Notes: generated by a model from the sequence alone, not told the origin. A stretch of DNA of 14,220 nt from CAZKCK01 sp964552325 (GCA_964552325.1 CAZKHA010000087.1:1-14220), one strand, 5' to 3'. Numbered from the stretch's first letter, positions 8,198 to 14,220 are shown. A program made the numbers and translations.

Positions 8198-8228
8198 TTG
8201 CATTTCCTAAAATTGTTCTTTACATTTG
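8198..8228 (+). promoter_or_regulatory. Bacteroidota-type promoter for the downstream small RNA
   Basis: TTG at 8198-8200 and TACATTTG at 8221-8228 are separated by 20 bp. This fits the Bacteroidota primary-sigma consensus, TTTG or TTG, 17-23 bp, TAnnTTTG. Expected initiation about 5-7 bp downstream of the second box falls at about 8233-8235, exactly where the 5' strand of the RNA closing stem starts. The coincidence of promoter spacing and RNA end is the main support. Confidence 0.6.
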
Positions 8229-8232
8229 GCAC

Positions 8233-8334
8233 GCTGTTCCACTTACTCTTTTATGTGTCGGGTTAGACACTTGCAAAACTAATTTCCTCATAGACAATAG
8301 GTTAGTAAATATATATAAGTGGGACAGCTTTTTT
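8233..8334 (+). ncRNA. Candidate structured small RNA, about 100 nt, possibly 6S-like
   Basis: The two ends pair over 13 bp: GCTGTTCCACTTA (8233-8245) with TAAGTGGGACAGC (8316-8328), with a single G-U pair. The 3' strand is followed at once by TTTTTTATTTT, so the RNA would end with its own terminator. Inside are a hairpin GTGTC-GGGTTA-GACAC (8255-8270) and an apical stem ACTAA/TTAGT (8278-8282 with 8302-8306), extended by CCT/AGG across a 3-nt bulge (8286-8288 with 8299-8301). Unpaired A/U-rich strands lie between the closing and apical stems. A closing stem with paired RNA ends, an open middle and an apical stem is the layout of 6S RNA, and the Bacteroidota flavo-1 motif is reported as a 6S-like RNA. 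The family assignment comes from memory of the architecture. It could instead be an unrelated sRNA or a small inverted-repeat element. Confidence 0.6.
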
Positions 8335-8365
8335 ATTTTACTACCATTACCTTTTTAATAGTAAC

Positions 8366-8398
8366 ACAGAGTCCTTTACAAGGGCTCTGTTGCTTTTT
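8366..8398 (+). terminator. Rho-independent terminator in the thiolase-flavoprotein spacer
   Basis: ACAGAGTCCTT (8366-8376) pairs with AAGGGCTCTGT (8380-8390) over 11 bp with one G-U pair and a three-base loop, followed by TGCTTTTTG. It lies about 30 bp beyond the small-RNA end and 128 bp before the next gene. It may back up the terminator of the upstream RNA, or form part of an attenuating leader for the flavoprotein gene. Confidence 0.7.
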
Positions 8399-8424
8399 GG
8401 GTATCTCAAATTCAATTAGGTTTT

Positions 8425-8478
8425 GTGCAGCCCAAGGTTTTCTCGGTATGAAAATTCTTTAGCAGCGCTGCACTTTTT
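8425..8478 (+). promoter_or_regulatory. Leader stem followed by T-run, possible attenuator
   Basis: GTGCAGC (8425-8431) is exactly complementary to GCTGCAC (8467-8473), which is directly followed by TTTTT. The 3' strand also belongs to the compact palindrome GCAGCGCTGC (8462-8471), so alternative folds are possible. It lies 50-100 bp before the flavoprotein start. The pairing is seen directly; a regulatory role is a guess, and the 35-nt loop is large for an intrinsic terminator. Confidence 0.25.
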
Positions 8479-8525
8479 ATCGCTTTGGTTGTTCATATTG
8501 CATTCATCGTTTACAACACATAGTT

Positions 8526-9470
8526 ATGAATCGAATTACAAACTTATTGGGGATTACCCACCCCATAATTCAAGCTGGAATGATTTGGTGCAGTGGTTGG
8601 GAATTGGCATCAGCCGTTTCGAATTCGGGCGGTTTGGGGGTAATAGGCGCAGGGTCTATGTATCCCGATGTGCTACAAGCACATATAAAAAAATGCAAGG
8701 CCGCTACAACAAAACCTTTTGCGGTTAATTTGCCCTTAATCTACCCTGACATCGACCAACATATCAAAACTATTGTTGATAACCAAGTACCAATTGTGAT
8801 TACCTCGGCTGGAAGCCCGAAGAAATACACGGCATTTTTTAAAGCACAGGGCATAAAAGTAATTCATGTGGTAGCCGGTGCAAAATTTGCCATCAAATGC
8901 GAGGAGGCAGGTGTTGATGCCATTGTAGCCGAAGGTTTTGAAGCGGGTGGCCACAATGGTGCCGATGAAACCACCACAATGGTTTTAATTCCTCAGGTAA
9001 GGAAGGCTTGTTCGCTCCCACTAATTGCTGCTGGCGGAATTGCCACTGGCCAAGCTATGTTGGCTGCTTTCGCGCTCGGGGCTGAGGCCGTGCAGGTAGG
9101 TAGCCGTTTTGTTGCCTCTGTTGAGTCGTCGGCACATCCTTTGTTTAAGCAACGTGTGGTAGATGCAGCCGAGGGCGACACACAGCTTCATTTAAAACAA
9201 CTGGTACCCGTTCGCCTATTGCGTAACAGTTTTAGCCAACAAATAGGCGATGCTGAACGAAGAGGCGCCTCAGCTGCAGAACTTGCTGAAATCTTGGGAC
9301 ATGCCAGGGCAAAAAAAGGAATGTTTGAAGGCGATTTAAACGAGGGGGAGCTTGAAATAGGACAAGTATCGGCTTTAATTAAGGATATCTTACCAGCAGC
9401 CACAATAGTTCAACAACTTATGGCCGAGTTTTGGGAGACACACACGAAATTGCTAAATCTAAAGGTATGA
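8526..9470 (+). CDS. FMN-dependent nitronate monooxygenase / FabK-type enoyl reductase family protein
   Basis: A TIM-barrel flavoprotein of 314 residues. It has the N-terminal PIIQAGM (13-19), the FMN and active-site segment EGFEAGGHNG (136-145) with H143 at the position of the catalytic histidine of FabK and nitronate monooxygenase, and the phosphate-binding region LIAAGGIATGQAMLAAFALGAEAVQVGSRF (166-195). The family includes 2-nitropropane dioxygenases, the enoyl-ACP reductase FabK and related polyketide enoyl reductases; sequence alone does not separate them here. Placement among enoyl-CoA hydratase, thiolase and acyl-CoA dehydrogenase genes makes an enoyl-thioester reductase or acyl-CoA-linked oxidoreductase role attractive, but this is inference. 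Its TGA overlaps the ATG of the hydrolase gene, so the two are translationally coupled. The start at 8526 leaves the PIIQAG block at its usual distance from the N-terminus. Confidence 0.87.
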   Translation: MNRITNLLGITHPIIQAGMIWCSGWELASAVSNSGGLGVIGAGSMYPDVLQAHIKKCKAATTKPFAVNLPLIYPDIDQHIKTIVDNQVPIVITSAGSPKKYTAFFKAQGIKVIHVVAGAKFAIKCEEAGVDAIVAEGFEAGGHNGADETTTMVLIPQVRKACSLPLIAAGGIATGQAMLAAFALGAEAVQVGSRFVASVESSAHPLFKQRVVDAAEGDTQLHLKQLVPVRLLRNSFSQQIGDAERRGASAAELAEILGHARAKKGMFEGDLNEGELEIGQVSALIKDILPAATIVQQLMAEFWETHTKLLNLKV

Positions 9471-10255
9471 CCGAAGGCTACATCCAGGTTTTCGACACCA
9501 ATATTTATTATAAGATTTTACACAAAAGAAAGTTACAGCAAGGCATGCCCTTGATTGTTATGTTGCACGAGGGCCTTGGCAGTACGGCCATGTGGAAAGA
9601 ATTTCCCGAGGTGCTTTCGCAATCAACAGGGCTTCCTGTTTTGTTGTACGATCGGTACGGCTATGGGTTGTCTCAAGCCTTAAGTGGTGCCTTTCGCAAT
9701 GATTTTATCGAACATGAAGGCGAACGAGTATTTGCGGAAGTAATTCGTTTGTTGGGGATTCAGAACCCGCTCATTGTTTTTGGCCATAGCGATGGTGGCA
9801 GCGTGGCCCTAGTGGCTGCCTCTGTTTGTAAAAAAGTTATGGCCGTAGTAGTGGAAGCCCCACATGTATTTATCGAACAACATTCCGTGAAGGGTTTATT
9901 GGCTGCAAGGGATGCTTGGCAAAACCCTAAGTTTAGGCAAAACCTCACCAAATATCATGGCCACCAGGCTGAGGCGTTGTTTAAGGCCTGGATAGGCAAA
10001 TGGCTTCAACCTGTTTCCATCCATTGGGATATATACTCATATCTGCCTGGCATTCAAGTTCCGCTATTATTTATTCAAGGGCATGATGATCAGTTTGGTA
10101 CTGCAGCCCAATGGGAAGAAACCTCGAAACGAGTTCAGGGTGCTGCCGAATTTCTCTACCTCGAAAACTGTGGCCATATCCCACACCTTCAGGCGCAGCA
10201 GCATGTGATAGAAGCTGTTAGCAATTTTATTGCCTTGGTTCAAAAATCCTTGTAA
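9467..10255 (+). CDS. Alpha/beta hydrolase
   Basis: A 262-residue hydrolase when started at the ATG at 9467, which overlaps the upstream TGA as ATGA (9467-9470). A TTG start at 9431 would lengthen the overlap and adds residues with no family similarity that I can see, so I prefer the ATG. Motifs: oxyanion loop HEGLGS (34-39), DRYGYGLS (62-69), nucleophile elbow GHSDGG (106-111) with S108, acid in IQGHDDQFG (203-211, D207 or D208) and H237 in CGHIPH. The triad is complete and no signal peptide is seen, so the enzyme is cytoplasmic. Members include esterases, C-C bond hydrolases, lactonases and thioesterases; the substrate is unknown. Coupling to the flavoprotein and the acyl-CoA context make hydrolysis of a thioester, ester or lactone intermediate plausible. 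An 88-bp gap with no strong terminator separates it from the acyl-CoA dehydrogenase gene. Confidence 0.88.
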   Translation: MTEGYIQVFDTNIYYKILHKRKLQQGMPLIVMLHEGLGSTAMWKEFPEVLSQSTGLPVLLYDRYGYGLSQALSGAFRNDFIEHEGERVFAEVIRLLGIQNPLIVFGHSDGGSVALVAASVCKKVMAVVVEAPHVFIEQHSVKGLLAARDAWQNPKFRQNLTKYHGHQAEALFKAWIGKWLQPVSIHWDIYSYLPGIQVPLLFIQGHDDQFGTAAQWEETSKRVQGAAEFLYLENCGHIPHLQAQQHVIEAVSNFIALVQKSL

Positions 10256-10343
10256 AAAAGCGCAAACGTTTTCAAACCTTTCCAATTGTTATGTGTTATT
10301 AACATACATATTTATAAGTATAAATACGATAATTCATAAACAA

Positions 10344-11492
10344 ATGGAATTTCAATTCACCGAAGAACAATTGATGATCAGGCAGGCTGCCCGAGATTAT
10401 GCTCAGCGCGAATTATTTGCGGATGTTATTGAACGCGACGAACATTCAATTTATCCCACTAAACATGTAAAAGCCCTTGCCGAGCTTGGCTTTATGGGCA
10501 TGATGGTTGACCCTGCCTACGACGGGGGCGGCATGGATGCCGTTTCGTATGTATTGGCTATAGAGGAAATTTCAAAGGCCGATGCCTCGGTTTCGGTTAT
10601 CATGTCGGTGAACAACTCGTTGGTTTGCTGGGGATTGGAGACTTTTGGCAACGAAGCCCAAAAACAAACGTATTTGAAGCCCTTGGCCCGTGGCGAAAAA
10701 ATTGGCGCCTTTTTGCTTTCAGAGCCCGAAGCTGGATCGGATGCTACCTCACAACGTACCACTGCGGTAGATATGGGAGATCATTACCTATTAAATGGCA
10801 CCAAAAACTGGATTACCAATGGAGACACAGCCGGAACGTACTTGGTAATTGCACAAACAAATCCCGAAAAAAAACACAAAGGCATCAATGCCTTGATTGT
10901 TGACCGTAACGCCCCTGGCATTTCGGTAGGTCCACACGAAAATAAAATGGGCATGCGCTCAAGCGATACGCATTCGGTTATGTTTACGGATGTAGTTGTG
11001 CCCAAAGAAAATAGAATTGGTGAAGACGGTTTTGGCTTTACCTTTGCCATGAAAACCCTTGACGGCGGCCGTATCGGCATTGCTGCACAAGCCCTTGGGT
11101 TGGCATCGGGTGCCTTAGAGTTGGCTACCAAATATGCCAAGCAACGTAAAGCATTTGGCACAGAGATTATCAACCATCAAGGCATTGCATTTAAACTTGC
11201 GCAAATGGCCGTAAAAGTTGAAAATGCCCGTAACCTTACCCTTAAAGCTGCTTGGCTCAAAGACCAGCATTTGCCTTATGGCACTGCAAGTGCAATGGCC
11301 AAAATGTATGCAGCCGATATTGCTATGGAAGTAACCACAGATGCCGTCCAAATTCATGGCGGATACGGATATGTGAAAGAATATCATGTGGAACGTTTGA
11401 TGCGCGAAGCCAAATTGACCCAAATCTATGAGGGGACTTCCGAAGTTCAGCACATCGTAATTAGCCGTGCCTTGGCAAAAGGCGAAATTTAA
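10344..11492 (+). CDS. Acyl-CoA dehydrogenase (short-chain / butyryl-CoA type)
   Basis: An FAD enzyme that oxidises acyl-CoA to trans-2-enoyl-CoA and passes electrons to electron-transferring flavoprotein. The frame is open from 10230, but the family N-terminus MEFQFTEEQLMIRQAARDYA begins at the ATG at 10344, giving 382 residues, the normal length. FAD and substrate motifs are FLLSEPEAGSD (123-133), NWITNGDTAGTYLV (155-168), KMGMRSSDTHSVMF (201-214), RIGIAAQALGLA (243-254), QRKAFG (267-272) and QIHGGYGYVKEYHVERLMREAK (336-357). The catalytic base is E363 in IYEGTSEVQ, the position used by short- and medium-chain enzymes. Close resemblance to butyryl-CoA dehydrogenases is my impression, not a measured result. 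etfB follows after 29 bp and etfA after that, the arrangement expected for dehydrogenase with its electron acceptor. Confidence 0.94.
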   Translation: MEFQFTEEQLMIRQAARDYAQRELFADVIERDEHSIYPTKHVKALAELGFMGMMVDPAYDGGGMDAVSYVLAIEEISKADASVSVIMSVNNSLVCWGLETFGNEAQKQTYLKPLARGEKIGAFLLSEPEAGSDATSQRTTAVDMGDHYLLNGTKNWITNGDTAGTYLVIAQTNPEKKHKGINALIVDRNAPGISVGPHENKMGMRSSDTHSVMFTDVVVPKENRIGEDGFGFTFAMKTLDGGRIGIAAQALGLASGALELATKYAKQRKAFGTEIINHQGIAFKLAQMAVKVENARNLTLKAAWLKDQHLPYGTASAMAKMYAADIAMEVTTDAVQIHGGYGYVKEYHVERLMREAKLTQIYEGTSEVQHIVISRALAKGEI

Positions 11493-11521
11493 TTGTAAAC
11501 TGATTGTAAAAAACTATACTT

Positions 11522-12271
11522 ATGAAAATAGCCGTTTGCATCAGCAATGTGCCCGATACCACCACACGTATCAGGTTCGATGCTTCTAAAACATCTATTG
11601 ACTATACAGGTGTTCAATGGATTATAAACCCTTGGGACGAATTGGCGCTTACACGTGCCCTTGAGCTCAAAGAAAAACCTGGCTCAGGTATTACCGAAGT
11701 TGTAGCGGTAACCGTTGGCAAGCCTGAAGTAGAGCCTACCTTGCGAAAAGCATTGGCTATTGGTGCCGACCGTGCTGTGCGTATTGATGCCGAACCCAAC
11801 GATGCCTTGTTTACTGCTAAACAGTTGGCTGCATATTTTGCAGCCGAACCTTGCGATGTTGTTTTGGCGGGTGTAGAGTCTTCTGATTTCAACGGATCAT
11901 CGGTTGGAAGCATGCTTGGGAGTTTATTGACAGCAACCTTGCTAACTGGTGTTACAGGCGTTGAACTGGAAGGAGGTTCGTTTGTAATAAGCCGCGAACT
12001 TGATGGCACACAACAAACCCTTAAGTCTAGCCTGCCTATGGTGCTGGTGGTTCAAAAAGGGATTGCAATTGTCCCACGGATTCCGGCCATGCGTGGTATA
12101 ATGGCTTCCAGAACAAAACCCTTGGCCGTGGTAGCGCCCACAGCCAGCCCTAAGCCCACCGCTGTGGCGGGTTTCGAACTTCCACCGCAACGGTCAGCAT
12201 GCAAAATGATTGACCCCGATAATGCTGCTCAATTAATAGAGCTGTTGCACAACGAAGCAAAAGTTATTTAA
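11522..12271 (+). CDS. etfB: Electron transfer flavoprotein, beta subunit
   Basis: The small subunit of ETF, which accepts electrons from acyl-CoA dehydrogenase. The product has 249 residues, normal for the family. It opens with MKIAVCISNVPDTTTRI and shows INPWDELALTRALELKE (35-51), LRKALAIGADRAVRI (74-88), VVLAGVESSDFNGSSVGSML (113-132) and the beta-subunit signature ISRELDGTQQTLKSSLPMVLVV (156-177), with R158 and P172 at the expected spacing. The order acd-etfB-etfA, with gaps of 29 and 21 bp, fits one transcript. Some ETFs bifurcate electrons between NADH, ferredoxin and crotonyl-CoA; I cannot decide that from the sequence, although the whole pair looks like the ordinary Bacteroidota type. 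Confidence in the subunit call is high. Confidence 0.94.
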   Translation: MKIAVCISNVPDTTTRIRFDASKTSIDYTGVQWIINPWDELALTRALELKEKPGSGITEVVAVTVGKPEVEPTLRKALAIGADRAVRIDAEPNDALFTAKQLAAYFAAEPCDVVLAGVESSDFNGSSVGSMLGSLLTATLLTGVTGVELEGGSFVISRELDGTQQTLKSSLPMVLVVQKGIAIVPRIPAMRGIMASRTKPLAVVAPTASPKPTAVAGFELPPQRSACKMIDPDNAAQLIELLHNEAKVI

Positions 12272-12292
12272 CAACCTTTAAAAATTAAAAAT

Positions 12293-13261
12293 ATGTCAAT
12301 ACTGGTAATAGCCGAAGGACGTGATGGGATATTAAAGAAATCAACGTTTGAAGCTTTGGCTTTCGGGTCAAGCATTGCAGCTTCAAACAACAGCAAGGTT
12401 GTGTTGTATGCGCCAGGCACTTATGCAACTGAAGAATTGTCAAAGGCTGCTAACTTTGGGGCCAACGTAGTGGTGAATACTTCTGTTGGGCTGCCTCAGG
12501 TTTTTGATAATAAGTTTTACATAGGCCTGTTAAAGGCTGTAGCTGAAAAATATGAAGCCAAGATGCTGGTTTTTAGTCATGGTTTTGTAGGAAAATCAGT
12601 GGCTGCCGGTGTTTCGGCACAAATGAATGCAGGGTTTGTAAATAATGTTGCAGGTTTTGCTGAAACGATTGAGCCATTTGTGGTTAAGCACGTGGCTTTT
12701 AGTGGAAAAGTTATATCAAGCACACGCATTGATGCGGAGGTTAAGGTTGTTTTGTTGGCTGGGAATGCCGTGCCAATTGCCGAAAATGTGCAAACAGCGC
12801 GTTTCGAGGCGTTTGAAGTGCCTTCGGGTATTTCATCTTCGGGTATTGAGCTTGTTTCGGAAAAGAAATCAGGCAGTGCTTTGCTATTGCACGAGGCAGA
12901 CCGAGTTGTTTCTGGTGGAAGGGGAATGAAAAGCCCTGACATGTGGGGGCCAATCGAGGAGTTAGCTGCTGAGTTGGGAGCTGCCACCGCTTGCTCGCGC
13001 CCAGTGTCGGATGAAGGCTGGCGTTCGCACCACGAACATGTGGGGCAAACAGGAAAGGTTATTGCTCCAACGCTGTACATTGCCTGTGGAATATCGGGTG
13101 CCATACAGCATGTGGCCGGCATCAGTTCTTCAAAGGTTATAGTGGCTATCAACAAAGACCCCGAGGCTCCAATCTTTAGTGTGGCTGATTATGGAATCGT
13201 AGGCGATGTGCACAAAGTTTTACCCCAATTGGTTGATGCTGTGCGTAAAATGAAATCGTAA
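12293..13261 (+). CDS. etfA: Electron transfer flavoprotein, alpha subunit
   Basis: The large ETF subunit, holding the exchangeable FAD that shuttles electrons from the dehydrogenase. The 322-residue protein begins MSILVIAEGRDG, typical of the N-terminal adenine-nucleotide-hydrolase-like domain. The C-terminal FAD domain (about 200-322) has VVSGGRGMKS (205-214), CSRPVSDEGW (234-243), GQTGKVIAPTLYIACGISGAIQH (251-273) with H273, INKDPEAPIF (286-295) and ADYGIVGD (298-305). All FAD-contact blocks are intact. It is the last gene of the acyl-CoA run and is followed 21 bp later by a strong terminator. In a fermentative cell the reduced ETF would need an oxidoreductase partner, none of which is encoded here. 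Confidence 0.95.
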   Translation: MSILVIAEGRDGILKKSTFEALAFGSSIAASNNSKVVLYAPGTYATEELSKAANFGANVVVNTSVGLPQVFDNKFYIGLLKAVAEKYEAKMLVFSHGFVGKSVAAGVSAQMNAGFVNNVAGFAETIEPFVVKHVAFSGKVISSTRIDAEVKVVLLAGNAVPIAENVQTARFEAFEVPSGISSSGIELVSEKKSGSALLLHEADRVVSGGRGMKSPDMWGPIEELAAELGAATACSRPVSDEGWRSHHEHVGQTGKVIAPTLYIACGISGAIQHVAGISSSKVIVAINKDPEAPIFSVADYGIVGDVHKVLPQLVDAVRKMKS

Positions 13262-13282
13262 CCGCAATAAATTAACTCTTTT

Positions 13283-13321
13283 AGCCCGGAACTTTAATTG
13301 GTTTCGGGCTTTTGTATTTTT
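13283..13321 (+). terminator. Rho-independent terminator after etfA
   Basis: AGCCCGGAAC (13283-13292) pairs with GTTTCGGGCT (13301-13310) over 10 bp with one G-U pair, loop of eight, followed by TTTGTATTTTT. It closes the acyl-CoA dehydrogenase / ETF transcript. Position directly behind the last gene and the strong stem make this a confident call. Confidence 0.9.
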
Positions 13322-13430
13322 ATAGAATAATTAATATATATAACTTAAATGTTTATAATATCTAAAATCAAAACTTTAATTAGTTGCAAGTTATATGATT
13401 TGATTTTTTCCAAAATTACCAAAAAGTATA

Positions 13431-13469
13431 AACCACAAAGACACAAAGGAGGCCCAAAGTTCACAAAAG
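13431..13469. repeat. CACAAAG-type low-complexity tract
   Basis: The stretch contains CCACAAAG, ACACAAAG, CCCAAAG and TCACAAAAG in close succession, an irregular repeat of an about 8-9 bp word. Similar 'cacaaag/cacagag' tracts are familiar in intergenic regions of many bacterial genomes, as I remember; no function is known to me. Confidence 0.5.
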
Positions 13470-13510
13470 AATTCAATCCATCACAGATTGTAAACCTCCA
13501 ATAGCAAGAC

Positions 13511-13745
13511 ACCCTTTACCCAGTACCAAAGCCGAGTGGCGAGCGAGGAGAGGGGGAGAATGGGAGATGGGGCGAAAAAGGTTGAAGTATGAAGTAGGCA
13601 GTAGGAAGAATTTGCACAATTTTAATGTTTTACAGGTTTGGTAGCCAAGTTGCAGCGCACCGTACCAAAGCTTGGTAAATAGGAGCATTGCTCGGGCTGG
13701 ATTTGCAGATTCTTAGCCGTTTATAGAGGATTGTTGTAAATATCA
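13511..13745. repeat. Repeat block, copy A
   Basis: This copy starts CCCTTTACC and holds a 27-bp core (13525-13551) that recurs without mismatch at 13987-14013. It then passes through a GGGGAGA-rich stretch and ends with TGCAGATT (13704-13711) and a TTGTTGTAAAT stretch. The same order of parts is found in copy B, with core-to-TGCAGATT spacings of 179 bp here and 169 bp there, so the whole block appears duplicated and then diverged. Confidence 0.6.
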
Positions 13746-13890
13746 AGTTGTGAAGAGAATCTATAATGGTTGGTCTTCAAACATTTACAATTTAGAATTA
13801 CCAATTACCAATTTACAATGGTCTTCACCTTGCACCCCCACCCTCATTCTTCGGTTGGGCAAGCTTTACCTTGCACCCTTTACCAAGAAT

Positions 13891-13937
13891 ACTACACAGA
13901 GTTTAAAAGAGGAGGCACAGAGGTCCTCAGAGAAAAA
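13891..13937. repeat. CACAGAG-type low-complexity tract
   Basis: CTACACAGAG, GGCACAGAGG and CCTCAGAGA follow one another, ending in a run of A. This is a close cousin of the CACAAAG tract at 13431-13469. No coding or structural role is visible. Confidence 0.5.
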
Positions 13938-13978
13938 AATAATCACCAATTTTGAGCTACCCTTCACCTTTCACCTTT

Positions 13979-14220
13979 TACCCTTTACCAAAGCCGAGTG
14001 GCGAGCGAGGAGAAGGGGAGAAGGGGAGACGAAGTGAGGAGGAGAATGGGAGACGAAGTGAAGGGGAGACGAAGTGAAGGGGAGACGAAGTGAAGGGGAG
14101 ACGAAGTGAAGGGGAGAAATCAATGATAAGGCATGAGTGGCGAACAGTTCAAAAATGCAGATTACCAGTCTTTTATTACGGGTTATTGTAAATGTTAAAA
14201 TGTTAAGAAAATATAGAACG
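13979..14220. repeat. Repeat block, copy B (may continue past the window)
   Basis: Same layout as copy A: CCCTTTACC, the 27-bp core (13987-14013), GGGGAGA-rich tract, then TGCAGATT (14156-14163) and TTATTGTAAAT near the right edge. Its G-rich part is expanded into a tandem repeat. A partial echo of the core, GAGTGGCGA, also occurs at about 14135-14143. Confidence 0.6.
14028..14115. repeat. 16-bp tandem repeat, four perfect units plus one variant
   Basis: The unit GACGAAGTGAAGGGGA starts at 14052, 14068, 14084 and 14100 without mismatch. A diverged 24-bp unit at 14028-14051 (starting GACGAAGTGAGGA) precedes them. The period of 16 is not a multiple of three and there is no stable frame, so this is not a protein repeat. 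It probably arose by slippage inside the G-rich part of copy B. Confidence 0.9.

Larger units (their letters stand above)
13322..14220. other. Non-coding right end built of repeats
   Basis: About 900 bp without a convincing gene. Open frames at 13473-13688 (minus) and 13750-14037 (plus) translate into low-complexity text and overlap repeats, so I do not call them. The content is an AT-rich lead-in (13322-13430), a CACAAAG tract, two diverged copies of a repeat block, CCTTGCACCC words at 13828-13837 and 13869-13878, a CACAGAG tract and a 16-bp tandem repeat. These are listed separately. Confidence 0.6.

Noticed and set aside
8233..8328. Inverted repeat as ends of a MITE-like element
   Set aside because: No target-site duplication is visible at the flanks, and the promoter and U-run placement fit an RNA gene better; it remains a stated alternative.
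9431..9466. TTG start extending the alpha/beta hydrolase by 12 residues
   Set aside because: The ATG at 9467 gives the classic ATGA overlap and a normal family N-terminus; the extra residues show no recognisable similarity.
10256..10343. Terminator or promoter between the hydrolase and acyl-CoA dehydrogenase genes
   Set aside because: Only a five-pair AT-rich hairpin (TATGT/ACATA) without a U-run, and no TAnnTTTG match; read-through from the hydrolase gene seems possible.
10230..10343. Upstream ATG extending the acyl-CoA dehydrogenase by 38 residues
   Set aside because: It overlaps the end of the hydrolase gene, and the family N-terminus begins exactly at 10344.
13473..13688. Open frame of 71 codons, minus strand
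   Set aside because: It lies inside repeat copy A with no signal peptide, motif or ribosome-binding context.
13750..14037. Open frame of 95 codons, plus strand
   Set aside because: It overlaps the CACAGAG tract and copy B of the repeat block; the translation is low-complexity with no start context or motif.
14028..14115. CRISPR array
   Set aside because: Units are 16 bp and contiguous with no spacers, and no cas genes are present.

Overview
The window looks like a low-GC draft scaffold from a Bacteroidota (Bacteroidetes) bacterium, probably an anaerobe or facultative anaerobe. Signs of the phylum are a type IX secretion (T9SS) C-terminal sorting domain on one protein, a truncated secreted protein with the familiar 'GILPPRLT...GLLVY' N-terminus, and one promoter-like site fitting the Bacteroidota TTG-N20-TAnnTTTG pattern. 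An intact HydE gene, for [FeFe]-hydrogenase maturation, argues for H2 metabolism under anoxia. A run of exactly 100 Ns (3712-3811) marks a scaffold join.

Left part (1-4472) is a mix of unrelated genes: the 5' end of a secreted-protein gene leaving the window on the minus strand; an AT-rich gap of about 540 bp; hydE; a 511-residue exported protein of unknown function; a short GC-richer repeat-like stretch interrupted by the assembly gap; and a minus-strand small T9SS cargo protein.

Middle and right (4749-13261) hold eight plus-strand genes of acyl-CoA metabolism. The first group is enoyl-CoA hydratase, 3-hydroxyacyl-CoA dehydrogenase and an SCP2-type thiolase. A 382-bp spacer follows. The second group is a FabK/nitronate-monooxygenase-type flavoprotein overlapping an alpha/beta hydrolase by 4 bp, then acyl-CoA dehydrogenase, etfB and etfA, closed by a strong terminator. 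Together these supply all four core steps of a beta-oxidation spiral, or of its reverse (butyrate-type synthesis), plus the electron carrier for the dehydrogenase. The direction cannot be read from sequence.

The most interesting item is in the spacer at 8144-8525. A good Bacteroidota-type promoter sits just upstream of a roughly 100-nt segment whose two ends pair over 13 bp, which contains two internal hairpins and ends in a U-run. This looks like a free-standing structured small RNA, possibly 6S-like (flavo-1-like). A second strong terminator hairpin follows it.

The right end (13322-14220) has no convincing gene. It holds two diverged copies of a repeat block, a 16-bp tandem repeat, and CACAAAG/CACAGAG-type low-complexity tracts.
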